This document shows, piece after piece, positions 1 through 8,918 of a DNA stretch of 48,095 bases. The stretch comes from Bacteroidales bacterium (GTDB taxonomy: Bacteria > Bacteroidota > Bacteroidia > Bacteroidales > VadinHA17), in NCBI GenBank assembly GCA_025454755.1, contig JALONV010000008.1:1-48095 (forward strand). The letters run 5' to 3'. The notes under the pieces are model-generated. The model searched no databases and was not told where the DNA came from. It saw nothing but the letters and a program-made list of their open reading frames with translations. The number at the start of each line of letters is the position of its first letter. The first letter of the stretch is position 1. Position numbers and translations under genes: made by a program.

Positions 1-1
1 A

Positions 2-562
2 GACAACTATAATTATATAAATGACATCGTTCCCCGCAGAGCAGAGATAGTGGATATCGGATGCGGCTATGGTGCAATTTCCTACATGCTGAATTTTACC
101 TCGGAGGAGAGAAATCTCCTCGGCATTGATTACGACTCAGATAAAATTGAACTTGCAAACAACTGTATTTCCAGGAACGAAAGGATAAGCTTCGTTGCTG
201 CCGATGCCGTTACATATAATTATCCCAGGGCTGATGTGTTCCTGTTAAGTGATGTCCTTCATTATATGCCTTCTGAAAGTCAGGAAAAGCTCCTGACCTC
301 ATGCTCGGCACAGCTAAACCCGGGAGGCATTATAATAATACGTGATGCAGACAAGGACCTGGAAAAGAGGCATTTCCGGACACGTTATACAGAGTTTTTC
401 TCAACCCGTTTCGGCTATAATAAATCTATAAACAAAAAACTGTTTTTCTTCTCAGGAAGGAAGATCAGTGAATTTGCAGAAAGAAACGGATTGAGCGTAG
501 ATGTCTCTGATAGTTCTAAAGTAACTTCAAATCGTCTTTTCATACTCAGGTCTAAAACCTGA
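2..562 (+). CDS. SAM-dependent methyltransferase domain, 5' end outside window
   Basis: Class I SAM-dependent methyltransferase. The SAM-binding glycine motif VDIGCGYG is encoded around positions 50-72, followed by an acidic strand end (LGIDYDSD) and a second nucleotide-binding region (FVAADAVTY). The frame stays open through position 2 with plausible residues (NYNYINDIVPRRAEI) before the motif, so the protein begins outside the window and the GTG at 50 is unlikely to be the start. In Bacteroidota polyene clusters such a domain often forms the C-terminus of a fused MMPL exporter/acyltransferase/methyltransferase protein. The adjacent cluster makes that plausible here, but the fusion cannot be seen. 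The 3' end overlaps the remnant of the convergent DUF5686 gene by 11 bases. Confidence 0.8.
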   Translation, partial: DNYNYINDIVPRRAEIVDIGCGYGAISYMLNFTSEERNLLGIDYDSDKIELANNCISRNERISFVAADAVTYNYPRADVFLLSDVLHYMPSESQEKLLTSCSAQLNPGGIIIIRDADKDLEKRHFRTRYTEFFSTRFGYNKSINKKLFFFSGRKISEFAERNGLSVDVSDSSKVTSNRLFILRSKT

Positions 563-734
563 ATACGCCGCTGACTTTCACGGCAAAACGTTGTGAACCC
601 GGATTGTCGAGGTATGTCAGCCTGTGTACCAGGTCGACGCGCAGGAACCTGAATATATTCTCAATGCCGTAAGATAATTCTGCATAAGGTTTATTGTATT
701 CAACTGAATAAAATACGGAACCGGTGGTGAGGGA
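552..734 (-). pseudogene. In-frame C-terminal remnant of the DUF5686 gene beyond the TGA
   Basis: Reading through the TGA at 735-737 in the same frame gives about 60 more codons to a TAG at 552-554. They encode PYAELSYGIENIFRFLRVDL and then LTYLDNPGSQRFAVKVSGVF, which looks like the final strands of a DUF5686 barrel with its terminal aromatic (RF). Only about 16 residues separate KKLQ from PYAEL, fewer than I expect for the family, so a small in-frame deletion may accompany the stop. Other genes in this window end in TGA and use TGG for Trp, so a changed genetic code is unlikely. A recent inactivating mutation or a sequencing/assembly error are the main explanations. Confidence 0.6.
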
Positions 735-2975
735 TCACTGGAGCTTTTTTATCAGCGGGATCTTATTCAGTATAATGCCATTCATATGATACGATGCATA
801 CAATTCAAGTGCTTCATCATTTACAAATTCTCCATAATTCATAAGGTTATATGTTCTGCCTGTGCGGAAAACCGATTCATTGCCTGCAAGGGTAATGAGA
901 AGAGGATAAGGAAGCTGGCCCAGGACTTTTGTAAAACTAAAGTCATATTCTATACTGCCAATTCCACCAATATTGAAATGCTGTGAGATCCCGGTCACAA
1001 ATCTGTCATAGCTGTAGTCTCCATTCAGGATTCCGCTAAATCCCCTGAAATACTGAAAACTGAAAACCGGGAACTTGTTGAAATTGACCGGGAATCTTCT
1101 GACACCGTCAACCACATATACTGCTTTTGGCTGGTACCTGAGAATAAACCCTGTTTCACTTACTGAAAAAATTGTCGCTGTATCCGACTTTAACCTGTCG
1201 GTATACCATGAAGGGCTGTAACTGTTACTGACAGGTTCAAATGTTTTGCGTGTAAGGACGACCTTCCCGGTTAATCCCTTGAAAATATCCGATTCGAACC
1301 ACCCTCTCATCACCTGCGATCTGTTCATCTTGTCGGATCCTCCGAAAGAGGTCGCGAATGTAAGAAAGCTGCTGCCTGAATAGAACTCATCAAGTGCGCC
1401 TGTCTTCTCAACATCGTCGCGGTACTGAAGCCCGAATTTGGTCCAATGGTTTTTTGAAATAAATATTTCCGACTGCAATGAACCTTTGAATCTGCTGTCT
1501 CTGGTTCCGTATGCAAGATAGCCCTCCAGTACGATCCTTTTGCTGAATTCCGTGTTTGTCCTTCCACCCAGTCTGAATCTGCTCCCTTCCACATTATTAT
1601 AATTATAGAGCATTATCCATGGTCCTCCTTCGAACCAGCCGGAATTATAATATCCTTTTATTGAAGCTTCAATAAGCTTTGCTGATACCCTGACTTTCAT
1701 GTTATGCTTAAGCGATTCTATTCTCTGAACCGCCAGGCTGTCCATAAAGTCCAGAGAATTTGTCCGGGTTGTATTCCAGTATTCACTTCCATGATCTCGC
1801 GAACCGGGATTCACTTTCAGTTCAGAACCATAAAAGCCGGGATCAAACGGCTGATTAACGATGATATCTGATTTCTTCGAGAAGTTTGTAACGAAAATAT
1901 TCACAGCATCGGCCATGAATCGTGTTCTAACCGGGAACCAGGCTCCCGATCCGGCAGGTTCATAATCCTGCTGAATTTTAATTCTCTGTATGAAGTTCAG
2001 CTCTGCCTTTTTTGCCACCTCAACAGAGATCCTCTTGAGTGCAAAGGTCGTGTCATTAATCCAGAAAGATCCATGAAATACAGGATCTTCTTCCCGCTTC
2101 GGTACAAACCTTATCTCATAACAATAGAAACGGTTATCAAGCACTATGCTGTCGACAATATAATATTTATAGTATGCAGGACCGAAGCGCGACAGAGGCG
2201 AAATGAAGCTCTTGTCAATGATCTTTACAGTATTGTCGGGGAAGTAGAAGTTTTCCTGTTTGTTAACGAGCTGGGCAACAAGGTCGGTATTTTCAAATGC
2301 GATCCCATCGGAGGTAGTGGCTTTAAGATATGTATATTCCCGTTTTGGATTTTTAAGATAGAAGTTATCGCTTATCGATTCAGTGATATAAGAAGGAAGC
2401 GCAGGCAATCCTTCGTCTCCGGTTTTTACCGAGTATTCATCGAACTCTTTTGCATAAAGCCGGATGCTTCTCTCCTCGTCGCTCCTGCCTCCGAACTTTC
2501 TCAGGTATACTGTGGAGCGTGAATAGTTCTTGTACTGGTAAGCCGATAATTTTTCAATGCTGTTCGCCTCGCTGTGATCCCATACTCTTCTCAGCAGAAT
2601 ATGGGCAGGATTTTCTCCAGGTGTGATCCTTACTTCATTAAGAGTGTAAAGCGCCGGATGTAGTTGAATATCGAGAGTTTGTGAAATTCCCTGTTTAATT
2701 CCGACGGCCTTCGTTTCATAACCGATGAATGATATGGTTATTGAATCGCTGGTTGTTGTTGCAGAAAGAGTGAAATTACCGTCGAAATCTGTCTTTACGC
2801 CTATTGCTGTTCCTTTGAACACAATATTCGCAAAGACCACCGGTTCAAAAGTCCCGGCATCGCTTACCCTGCCTTTTACAGTCGTTTGTCCATAGATAAA
2901 AACAGAGAAAAGCTGGAAGATCAGAAATACCAGCGGAAAATTCTTCAACCTGGATATCGGCGATTGTGAGAGCAT
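735..2975 (-). CDS. DUF5686/CarboxypepD_reg-like envelope protein, cut short by TGA
   Basis: Envelope protein of the DUF5686 type. A signal peptide (MLSQSPISRLKNFPLVFLIF) is followed by a carboxypeptidase-regulatory-like beta-sandwich (TTVKGRVSDAGTFEPVVFAN onward) and a long beta-strand-rich region, consistent with an outer-membrane barrel. An upstream ATG at 3014 would add 13 residues and overlap the acyltransferase gene; the ATG at 2975 puts the signal peptide at the N-terminus and leaves 10 bases between genes, so I prefer it. The frame ends in TGA right after IPLIKKLQ, where relatives usually continue with Trp (KLKWRE-like). Typical family C-terminal sequence resumes in the same frame downstream. 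It is probably cotranscribed with the upstream acyltransferase. The function of the family is not established. Confidence 0.8.
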   Translation of the reverse strand: MLSQSPISRLKNFPLVFLIFQLFSVFIYGQTTVKGRVSDAGTFEPVVFANIVFKGTAIGVKTDFDGNFTLSATTTSDSITISFIGYETKAVGIKQGISQTLDIQLHPALYTLNEVRITPGENPAHILLRRVWDHSEANSIEKLSAYQYKNYSRSTVYLRKFGGRSDEERSIRLYAKEFDEYSVKTGDEGLPALPSYITESISDNFYLKNPKREYTYLKATTSDGIAFENTDLVAQLVNKQENFYFPDNTVKIIDKSFISPLSRFGPAYYKYYIVDSIVLDNRFYCYEIRFVPKREEDPVFHGSFWINDTTFALKRISVEVAKKAELNFIQRIKIQQDYEPAGSGAWFPVRTRFMADAVNIFVTNFSKKSDIIVNQPFDPGFYGSELKVNPGSRDHGSEYWNTTRTNSLDFMDSLAVQRIESLKHNMKVRVSAKLIEASIKGYYNSGWFEGGPWIMLYNYNNVEGSRFRLGGRTNTEFSKRIVLEGYLAYGTRDSRFKGSLQSEIFISKNHWTKFGLQYRDDVEKTGALDEFYSGSSFLTFATSFGGSDKMNRSQVMRGWFESDIFKGLTGKVVLTRKTFEPVSNSYSPSWYTDRLKSDTATIFSVSETGFILRYQPKAVYVVDGVRRFPVNFNKFPVFSFQYFRGFSGILNGDYSYDRFVTGISQHFNIGGIGSIEYDFSFTKVLGQLPYPLLITLAGNESVFRTGRTYNLMNYGEFVNDEALELYASYHMNGIILNKIPLIKKLQ

Positions 2976-2985
2976 CCATCCAAAA

Positions 2986-4134
2986 TTAACCGTTCTGCCT
3001 GAAACGGTTTGCATTTATCACAGGATTTGCATAGATGCTGACGAAAAGTTCTTCAATGGCACTCCTGTCTCCTTCAATTCCTTTTGTTTCATTTTCCATG
3101 TAAAGAAGGAATTTATCCTTTTCCTCTGAAGTATAGAATGAGCTGTGCTCTGTGCAATTGTTCTTAAGATCGTAAGCAACATAATTGCCGGGCCAAAGCC
3201 TGTAATTATTATAAACCTCTGTGTCAATAAGCTCTGCCAGTTTTGTCAGCTTATTATTCAGGGTATCCTTACGGTCTATCCTGTCAAGGTACAGATTTGC
3301 CGGCTTACCAACCGACAGATTTACTCTCCCTTTATACTGGGTGATACCCGTTATTATGCTCATAAGGTCTTCATCGGGACGCTTCTGGTATGTTCCGTTC
3401 TTCATTGTTGCCAGGAGCTCCTTTATCTTGAATGCACAGCATGGCTCATATTCGTATGAGATCACCAGAGGAACAAGATTGAGTTCCCTGAAAGATCCTG
3501 TAAAATCATCACTGCCGCTCATATTGAACATCTTAAGCAGTCCAGCCTCTGTCTTGTCATATCCGTTCTTGGTACGACCGGGCCGCTGGGCAATCCAGAC
3601 CGAGGTTTTCTTATTGTTTATTGTATGTCTTATGTATGCAGAAAGCTTCTGTGAAATAGTTAACAGTTCTGCTTTATTAGCTCCCCGTTCCACCCTGAAC
3701 ATACGATTCACTTTACCGAAATCTATTACGAACTGATTGATCATCAGGTTGCTGCCAAATGTTATTTCAGAAGTTTCATGACCATAATCAAACAGAAGCA
3801 CCTGGAGAATTGCAGAATCAAGTACAATATCACGGTGATTAGCCACAAAAAGATAAGGAGTGCCAGGTATGAGTTGTTCAAATCCTCCTGTGTTCAGTCC
3901 GTCTGATGTCTTCTTAAGAATCGAATTGACGAGCGGATGCATGAAATGAAGCTGGAAATCGCGGGCAGTAAATGTACCGGCAAGCTTATCCTTTAATTCT
4001 TTATGATCCTGACCGGGGAACAGGAATTCGGTTATCTTGTCAAAAGCAGGATTTGCTATGATCCTTTTAAGGGCAGGATTGATCTCATGATCGTAATAGG
4101 GCCGTAAATCTTCAAAATCTTCTTCCCGGAACAT
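2986..4134 (-). CDS. PlsC-like lysophospholipid/glycerolipid acyltransferase
   Basis: Membrane-associated acyltransferase of the PlsC/PlsB superfamily, which transfers acyl chains to glycerolipid or similar hydroxyl acceptors. The catalytic HX4D motif is visible in FVANHRDIVLDSAIL, followed by an FRVERG block and a WIAQRPGRTKNG block that fit the acceptor/phosphate-binding region. An ATG at 4182 is possible. I choose the ATG at 4134 because relatives begin near the (E)DLRPYYDHE segment and because a perfect promoter box (TACTTTTG, reverse strand, 4152-4159) lies inside the longer version. The product would be about 382 residues. It is divergent from the polyene oxidoreductase operon and upstream of the DUF5686 gene. 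A role in attaching the cluster product to lipid is an inference; housekeeping phospholipid synthesis is the alternative. Confidence 0.82.
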   Translation of the reverse strand: MFREEDFEDLRPYYDHEINPALKRIIANPAFDKITEFLFPGQDHKELKDKLAGTFTARDFQLHFMHPLVNSILKKTSDGLNTGGFEQLIPGTPYLFVANHRDIVLDSAILQVLLFDYGHETSEITFGSNLMINQFVIDFGKVNRMFRVERGANKAELLTISQKLSAYIRHTINNKKTSVWIAQRPGRTKNGYDKTEAGLLKMFNMSGSDDFTGSFRELNLVPLVISYEYEPCCAFKIKELLATMKNGTYQKRPDEDLMSIITGITQYKGRVNLSVGKPANLYLDRIDRKDTLNNKLTKLAELIDTEVYNNYRLWPGNYVAYDLKNNCTEHSSFYTSEEKDKFLLYMENETKGIEGDRSAIEELFVSIYANPVINANRFRQNG

Positions 4135-4145
4135 CAACCTGTTAT

Positions 4146-4178
4146 TTTGCTCAAAAGTAACAGTTTTTCTTAACTTTA
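4146..4178 (+). promoter_or_regulatory. Candidate promoter of the polyene oxidoreductase operon
   Basis: TTTG at 4146-4149 and TAACTTTA at 4171-4178 (7 of 8 matches to TAnnTTTG) are 25 bases apart start to start, matching the Bacteroidota -33/-7 arrangement. The predicted leader to the ATG at 4209 is about 24 bases. It overlaps the opposing promoter box of the acyltransferase gene, so the two directions may compete. Confidence 0.45.
4152..4159 (-). promoter_or_regulatory. Candidate -7 box for the acyltransferase-DUF5686 operon
   Basis: On the reverse strand these bases read TACTTTTG, a perfect TAnnTTTG box. It lies 18 bases before the preferred acyltransferase start at 4134. No clear -33 TTTG was found at the expected spacing. 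Confidence 0.4.
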
Positions 4179-4208
4179 CCATCTTTAATTCTGCCGGTGT
4201 GATTTAGG

Positions 4209-5696
4209 ATGAAATATGATGTTGTTATTATAGGAAGCGGACTCGGAGGTCTGTTATGCGGCAATATTTTAAGCAGGGAAGGATACAGCGTTTGTCTGCT
4301 TGAGAAGAATAACAAGCTGGGAGGCTCGCTTCAGACATTCGGAAGAAAAGGGTGCATTTTCAATACTGGACTGAACTATACGGAGAGCCTCGACGACGGA
4401 CAGATCCTCAACCAGTATTTCCGCTATTTCGGACTCATCGGCAAACTCAAACTCAGGAAGCTCGATGAAAACGGATTCGATATAATCAACCTGCCTTCAG
4501 GCAGATATCCGCTGGCAATGGGCCATGAGAACTTCAGGGAAACACTGCTGAAATATTTTCCTGAAGAAAATAACGGCCTCACCAATTATCTTGAGACAAT
4601 CAGGACCATTTGCTCATCCATCTCACTTTACAATCTTTCGGACAAGCCATTCAACATTATGGAATGTAACTCCCTGGGGATTGGTGCAGCCGATTATATA
4701 AAATCTGTAATTAAGAACCCAATATTGCAGAATATAATTGCCGGCAATAACCTGATGTATGCCGGACACGATAAGAAAACACCTCTTATGATCCATGCAC
4801 TTATAAATAATTCATTTATTGAAAGTGCATGGAGGGTAGTTGACGGAAGCCATCTGATGATAAACATACTTGCCGAAAACATTATCCGGAATGGGGGCAC
4901 TATTCATAAGAATGTAAAAGCCGAAAAATTCAAGACCGAAAACGGGAATGTCAAATCAGTGCTGATTGACAACGGAGAAGAGATTGAAGGAAAATATTTC
5001 ATTTCAAATACACATCCTGAACAGCTCCTCTCGATGATTGACGGGCTTAAGATCTCAAATGCTTTTTCATTCAGGATGAACAACCTCGAGGACACGATTG
5101 GGATGTTTACCCTGTATCTTGTCTTCAGGAAAGATTCATTTCCGTACCTGAATTACAATTTCTATCATTACAACCAGGACAACACCTGGATAGTCGGCGA
5201 ATACAATCAGGACAAATGGCCGCAGATGTATGCCCTGATGCCAACCGCCACCTCAAAATCAGAGTCTTACGCAGAGAGCGCATCGGTACTTACATACATG
5301 CATTACAGCGAACTGAAAAAATGGGAAAACACAAAAACAGGCAAGAGAGGAGATGAATACCTTCAATTCAAAAAGGAAAAAAGCAAAAAACTGCTGAGTG
5401 TCATGGAAAGACAATTCCCCGGTATTACAAGTTGTGTGGATGCTTACTATTCATCAACACCGCTGACATGGCGCGACTATACAGGCACCAGGGCAGGCTC
5501 GGCATTTGGATTACTCAAGGATTTCAACAAACCAATGGAATCGGTTATCCTGCCAAGGACAAAAATACCGAACCTTTTCCTCACCGGACAGAATACCAAT
5601 GTGCATGGAATACTGGGTGTTACAATAAGCTCGGTAATCACATGCAGTGAGATAATAGATATCCGTCATCTTATAGGTAAAATCAGGAATGCATAG
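4209..5696 (+). CDS. FAD oxidoreductase, CrtI/retinol-saturase-like, copy 1
   Basis: FAD-dependent oxidoreductase of the phytoene desaturase/carotenoid isomerase/retinol saturase superfamily, which adds, removes or isomerises double bonds in conjugated chains. The N-terminal dinucleotide fold is clear (VVIIGSGLGGLLCG, then LLEKNNKLGG, residues about 4-42), and the C-terminal FAD-binding signature LFLTGQNTNVHGILG lies near residues 455-470. At 495 residues it has the usual length. The next gene is a close paralogue by eye. Where that copy has the retinol-saturase-like FDTGMHYIGS, this one has FNTGLNYTES, so the conserved Asp and His are both Asn here and its chemistry may differ. It is the first gene of the forward operon; the gap to copy 2 is 24 bases. 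Acting on the aryl-polyene chain is inferred from context. Confidence 0.88.
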   Translation: MKYDVVIIGSGLGGLLCGNILSREGYSVCLLEKNNKLGGSLQTFGRKGCIFNTGLNYTESLDDGQILNQYFRYFGLIGKLKLRKLDENGFDIINLPSGRYPLAMGHENFRETLLKYFPEENNGLTNYLETIRTICSSISLYNLSDKPFNIMECNSLGIGAADYIKSVIKNPILQNIIAGNNLMYAGHDKKTPLMIHALINNSFIESAWRVVDGSHLMINILAENIIRNGGTIHKNVKAEKFKTENGNVKSVLIDNGEEIEGKYFISNTHPEQLLSMIDGLKISNAFSFRMNNLEDTIGMFTLYLVFRKDSFPYLNYNFYHYNQDNTWIVGEYNQDKWPQMYALMPTATSKSESYAESASVLTYMHYSELKKWENTKTGKRGDEYLQFKKEKSKKLLSVMERQFPGITSCVDAYYSSTPLTWRDYTGTRAGSAFGLLKDFNKPMESVILPRTKIPNLFLTGQNTNVHGILGVTISSVITCSEIIDIRHLIGKIRNA

Positions 5697-5720
5697 ACAA
5701 TTAACTCACATCACAGGCCG

Positions 5721-7211
5721 ATGAAGTACGATGTGGTAATAATCGGTGGCGGCCTCGGCGGTCTTCAATGCGGGTACATCCTGTCCCGTGAAGGATACAA
5801 CGTTTGTCTCCTTGAGAAAAACAGTCAGCTCGGCGGATGCCTGCAGACTTTCAGGCGTAATAACTCAATCTTCGACACCGGGATGCATTATATCGGCAGT
5901 ATGGACGAAGGCCAGGTGTTGAACAACTTCTTCAGGTATTTCGGCCTTTCCGGCAAGCTCAACCTGAAAAAAATGGATGAGAACTGTTATGATATTGTAA
6001 AATACAAAGACAAGGAATACAACTTTGCAATGGGGCATGAAAGGTTCATTGAAACAATGCTGGGGTACTTTCCAAATGAAAAAGAAGCCCTGTATAAATA
6101 TACTTCCAAGCTTAAGGAGATAACTGAATCAGTTGACCTGTTCAATCTTCGTGAATCCACTTATCATCAGACCGGATACCTTGACTTTTTCAGCATCGGG
6201 ATTGACGAATTCATAAATTCCACGACAAAGGATGAAACGCTGAAGAGCGTTCTGCTTGGATTGTCTCCGCTATATGCCGGAGTTAAGGAAAAGTCGCCTC
6301 TGTACCTGCCAATGATCATTCATTCATCCTTCATCAACAGTGCATACCGTTTCATTGACGGAGGATCTCAGATAAGTGAAATTCTTTCAAAAAATATCAC
6401 AGAAAACGGAGGTACCATAATGCGGAAGGCTGAGGTTACCCAGTTCATTTTTGATTCAGGTAAGATCAAAGCTGTTAAAATAAATAACTCGGAAATAATC
6501 GAGGGTGATACCTTCATCTCAAATATTCATCCTAAGACATTACTGAAGATCGCCGGGAACGCACCCCTGAGACCGGCATACAAATCCAGGATTGACAGCA
6601 TTGAAGAGACCACCGGCGCTTTCACTCTGTACCTTTCAATGAAGAAAGATGCATTTGAATACATTAACAGCAACTATTATGTATTCAAAACCGATAAAGT
6701 CTGGGAAGCTCAGAATTATTCCCGGGAAAAATGGCCGATGGGATACATGATGCATTTTTCTCCTTCTTCCGGAAATGAAAAATACACCAGTTCCATTATC
6801 GCCAATACGTATATGAGGTGGGAAGATGTGGTGCCATGGAAAAATACAACCGTTGAAAAAAGAGGTGACGACTACAGGGAATTCAAGAGGGTGAAAGCCG
6901 AAAAACTCCTCTCGGTTATTGAAACTGATTTCCCCGGGATAACTGCCAAAACTGAGTCATATTATACTTCTACACCCCTGACCTACCGCGACTATATTGG
7001 TTCTCCGACAGGGTCATTTTATGGTATACTGAAAGACTACAGGGACCCTCTCAGGAGTATGGTAATGCCGAGGACAACAATACCTAACCTTCTGCTTACC
7101 GGACAAAATATTAATGTTCACGGAGTAATAGGCGTCACTATCTGTTCAGTACTCACCTGCAGCGAAATAATTGGAACACAATACCTTATAAGCAAGATGC
7201 GAAAAGCCTGA
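5721..7211 (+). CDS. FAD oxidoreductase, CrtI/retinol-saturase-like, copy 2
   Basis: Tandem paralogue of the preceding gene: 496 residues, the same start (MKYDVVIIG) and the same order of motifs. The N-terminal FAD fold reads VVIIGGGLGGLQCG with LLEKNSQLGG, the substrate-region motif is IFDTGMHYIGSMDEG as in retinol saturases, and the C-terminal signature is LLLTGQNINVHGVIG near residues 455-470. Retaining Asp-Thr-Gly and His-Tyr-Ile-Gly suggests this copy keeps the ancestral reaction. Members of the superfamily can saturate, desaturate or isomerise polyenes, and the direction cannot be read from sequence. The start codon of the next gene follows after 3 bases, so translation is likely coupled. 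Confidence 0.88.
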   Translation: MKYDVVIIGGGLGGLQCGYILSREGYNVCLLEKNSQLGGCLQTFRRNNSIFDTGMHYIGSMDEGQVLNNFFRYFGLSGKLNLKKMDENCYDIVKYKDKEYNFAMGHERFIETMLGYFPNEKEALYKYTSKLKEITESVDLFNLRESTYHQTGYLDFFSIGIDEFINSTTKDETLKSVLLGLSPLYAGVKEKSPLYLPMIIHSSFINSAYRFIDGGSQISEILSKNITENGGTIMRKAEVTQFIFDSGKIKAVKINNSEIIEGDTFISNIHPKTLLKIAGNAPLRPAYKSRIDSIEETTGAFTLYLSMKKDAFEYINSNYYVFKTDKVWEAQNYSREKWPMGYMMHFSPSSGNEKYTSSIIANTYMRWEDVVPWKNTTVEKRGDDYREFKRVKAEKLLSVIETDFPGITAKTESYYTSTPLTYRDYIGSPTGSFYGILKDYRDPLRSMVMPRTTIPNLLLTGQNINVHGVIGVTICSVLTCSEIIGTQYLISKMRKA

Positions 7212-7214
7212 AAG

Positions 7215-8918
7215 ATGAGAATCGTAAAGAAAATATTGAAATGGAGTTTTCTGGCACTGGCAGCGTTTATTGTTTTTATGGTGGTCTGGTTCCTTCTGGT
7301 GGCTATTGACCATCCCCCTGTGTTAGCGGATAAATCAGCACTTGAAACGGAGCGTGTCCAGACAGGCGAAAATACTTACTTCGTTGGCAACAACTGGATA
7401 AGAAAAAGTGAAAGCGGGCTCTGGGAGATGTACATCGAAGGCGATCCGTTTGAGCGGGGTGTGGCTTTCGGCAAGCTTACAAAAGAACTGCTGCTTTACC
7501 AGGAGACAGCTTTCTTTGAGCAGATCAGGGAACTTGTTCCCTCAGACCGTTATCTCAAATTCCTGAAATACTTCCTGGCATGGTTTAACAGAAACCTCGA
7601 TAAAAATGTCCCTGAAGAATATAAGATTGAAATTTACGGCACGTCATTTTCGTGCTCTCCAGAATTCGATTTTATAGGTTCGGGATACCAGCGGCAGCTT
7701 AATTATCATGCAGCCCATGATATTGGACATGCCCTGCAGGGCCTCAATATGGTGGGATGCACTTCATTCTCGGTATGGGATGGACAGAGCGCCGATTCGA
7801 CTCTTATTGTCGGCCGCAATTTTGATTTCTTTGCCGGAAGAAAATTTGCCGAGAATAAAATTGTTTGTTTCTGCAAACCATCGGATGGATACAAATTCAT
7901 GATGATAACCTGGGCTGATATGATCGGTGTTGTTTCAGGTATGAATGAGAAAGGACTTACTGTAACTATCAATGCATCAAAGTCATCAGTTCCTTTAACG
8001 GCATCAACTCCTGTATCGCTTGTAGCCAGGGAAATATTGCAATATGCATCAAACATAGATGAAGCATATAAAATTGCAGGAAAACGCAGGATGTTCGTTT
8101 CAGAATCAATTCTTGTCGGATCAGCTGTTGACGGAAGATCAGCCATAATTGAAAAATCTCCCCGGAAACAGGATATAGTTTTACCTGAAGGCAGCCGCAT
8201 AGTCTGTGCAAACCATTTTCAGGGAAAAGCATTTCTTAACGACAGGCGCAATATTGAAAATATTCTTGGTTCCGACAGCAAATACCGCTTCGACAGGATC
8301 AATGAACTGCTGGATTCAGACAGTACTATCGATGTCGATGATGCAGTATCAATCCTGAGGAACAGAATGGGAAAGGAGAATGCCGATCTGGGTATGGGTA
8401 ATCCTCTGTCGGTCAACCAGCTGATAGCACATCATGCTGTGGTATTCAAACCATCGGAACAGACAGCCTGGATCTCAACTGACCCCTGGCAGCTGGGGAA
8501 ATTCGTAGCCTACGACATGCATAAGGTCTTTGCAATGACAGGCCCGGAAATAAGGAATAATGCGGAAATATATATACCAGGTCTTACGGTTCCGGCAGAC
8601 ACATTTCTTGTTTCAGATGATTATGCTTCCTTTGAAAAATATCTCCTGATGACCGATGAACTGGAACAATACTCCAGGGAAGAAAAAGTCCTGCCGCCTT
8701 CATTTGAAGAAAACTATGCTGAGTCCAATCCGATGCTCTATTCTACCTATTCACGGCTTGGAGATTATTACCGGAAGATTAAGAATTATTCCAAAGCATA
8801 TAATTATTATCAGATGGCTCTCTCAAGAGAAACAGCCGGAAATGATATCAGGGAAGACCTGAAAATATTATCTGACGAATCATTAAAAAAGATACAAAAT
8901 GCCGAAAAAGGAAATTGA
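7215..8918 (+). CDS. C45-family autoproteolytic acyltransferase/hydrolase with TPR-like tail
   Basis: N-terminal-nucleophile enzyme of the peptidase C45 / acyl-CoA:6-aminopenicillanate acyltransferase family. These proenzymes cleave themselves before a Cys and then make or break amide or ester bonds to acyl chains. An N-terminal membrane anchor spans about residues 9-31. The likely cleavage site and nucleophile is Gly-Cys182 in MVGCTSFSVWDG, followed by the family block LIVGRNFDF and the segment GVVSGMNEKGLTVTINA. The last 60 residues (YSTYSRLGDYYRKIKNY onward) resemble a tetratricopeptide helix pair. It overlaps the downstream ligase by 20 bases. The anchor places the catalytic domain outside the cytoplasm, so it may transfer or hydrolyse the finished aryl-polyene acyl group at the membrane; substrate and direction are inferred. 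Confidence 0.85.
   Translation: MRIVKKILKWSFLALAAFIVFMVVWFLLVAIDHPPVLADKSALETERVQTGENTYFVGNNWIRKSESGLWEMYIEGDPFERGVAFGKLTKELLLYQETAFFEQIRELVPSDRYLKFLKYFLAWFNRNLDKNVPEEYKIEIYGTSFSCSPEFDFIGSGYQRQLNYHAAHDIGHALQGLNMVGCTSFSVWDGQSADSTLIVGRNFDFFAGRKFAENKIVCFCKPSDGYKFMMITWADMIGVVSGMNEKGLTVTINASKSSVPLTASTPVSLVAREILQYASNIDEAYKIAGKRRMFVSESILVGSAVDGRSAIIEKSPRKQDIVLPEGSRIVCANHFQGKAFLNDRRNIENILGSDSKYRFDRINELLDSDSTIDVDDAVSILRNRMGKENADLGMGNPLSVNQLIAHHAVVFKPSEQTAWISTDPWQLGKFVAYDMHKVFAMTGPEIRNNAEIYIPGLTVPADTFLVSDDYASFEKYLLMTDELEQYSREEKVLPPSFEENYAESNPMLYSTYSRLGDYYRKIKNYSKAYNYYQMALSRETAGNDIREDLKILSDESLKKIQNAEKGN

Noticed and set aside
735-737. TGA recoded as Trp or selenocysteine
   Set aside because: Many genes in the window end in TGA and Trp is encoded by TGG; no SECIS-like hairpin or selenoprotein genes were seen.
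2073-2522. Forward open frame of 149 residues opposite the DUF5686 gene
   Set aside because: It is a shadow of a well-supported envelope protein gene and has no family features.
7706-8200. Reverse open frame of 164 residues
   Set aside because: It lies wholly inside the C45-family gene, whose motifs are clear.
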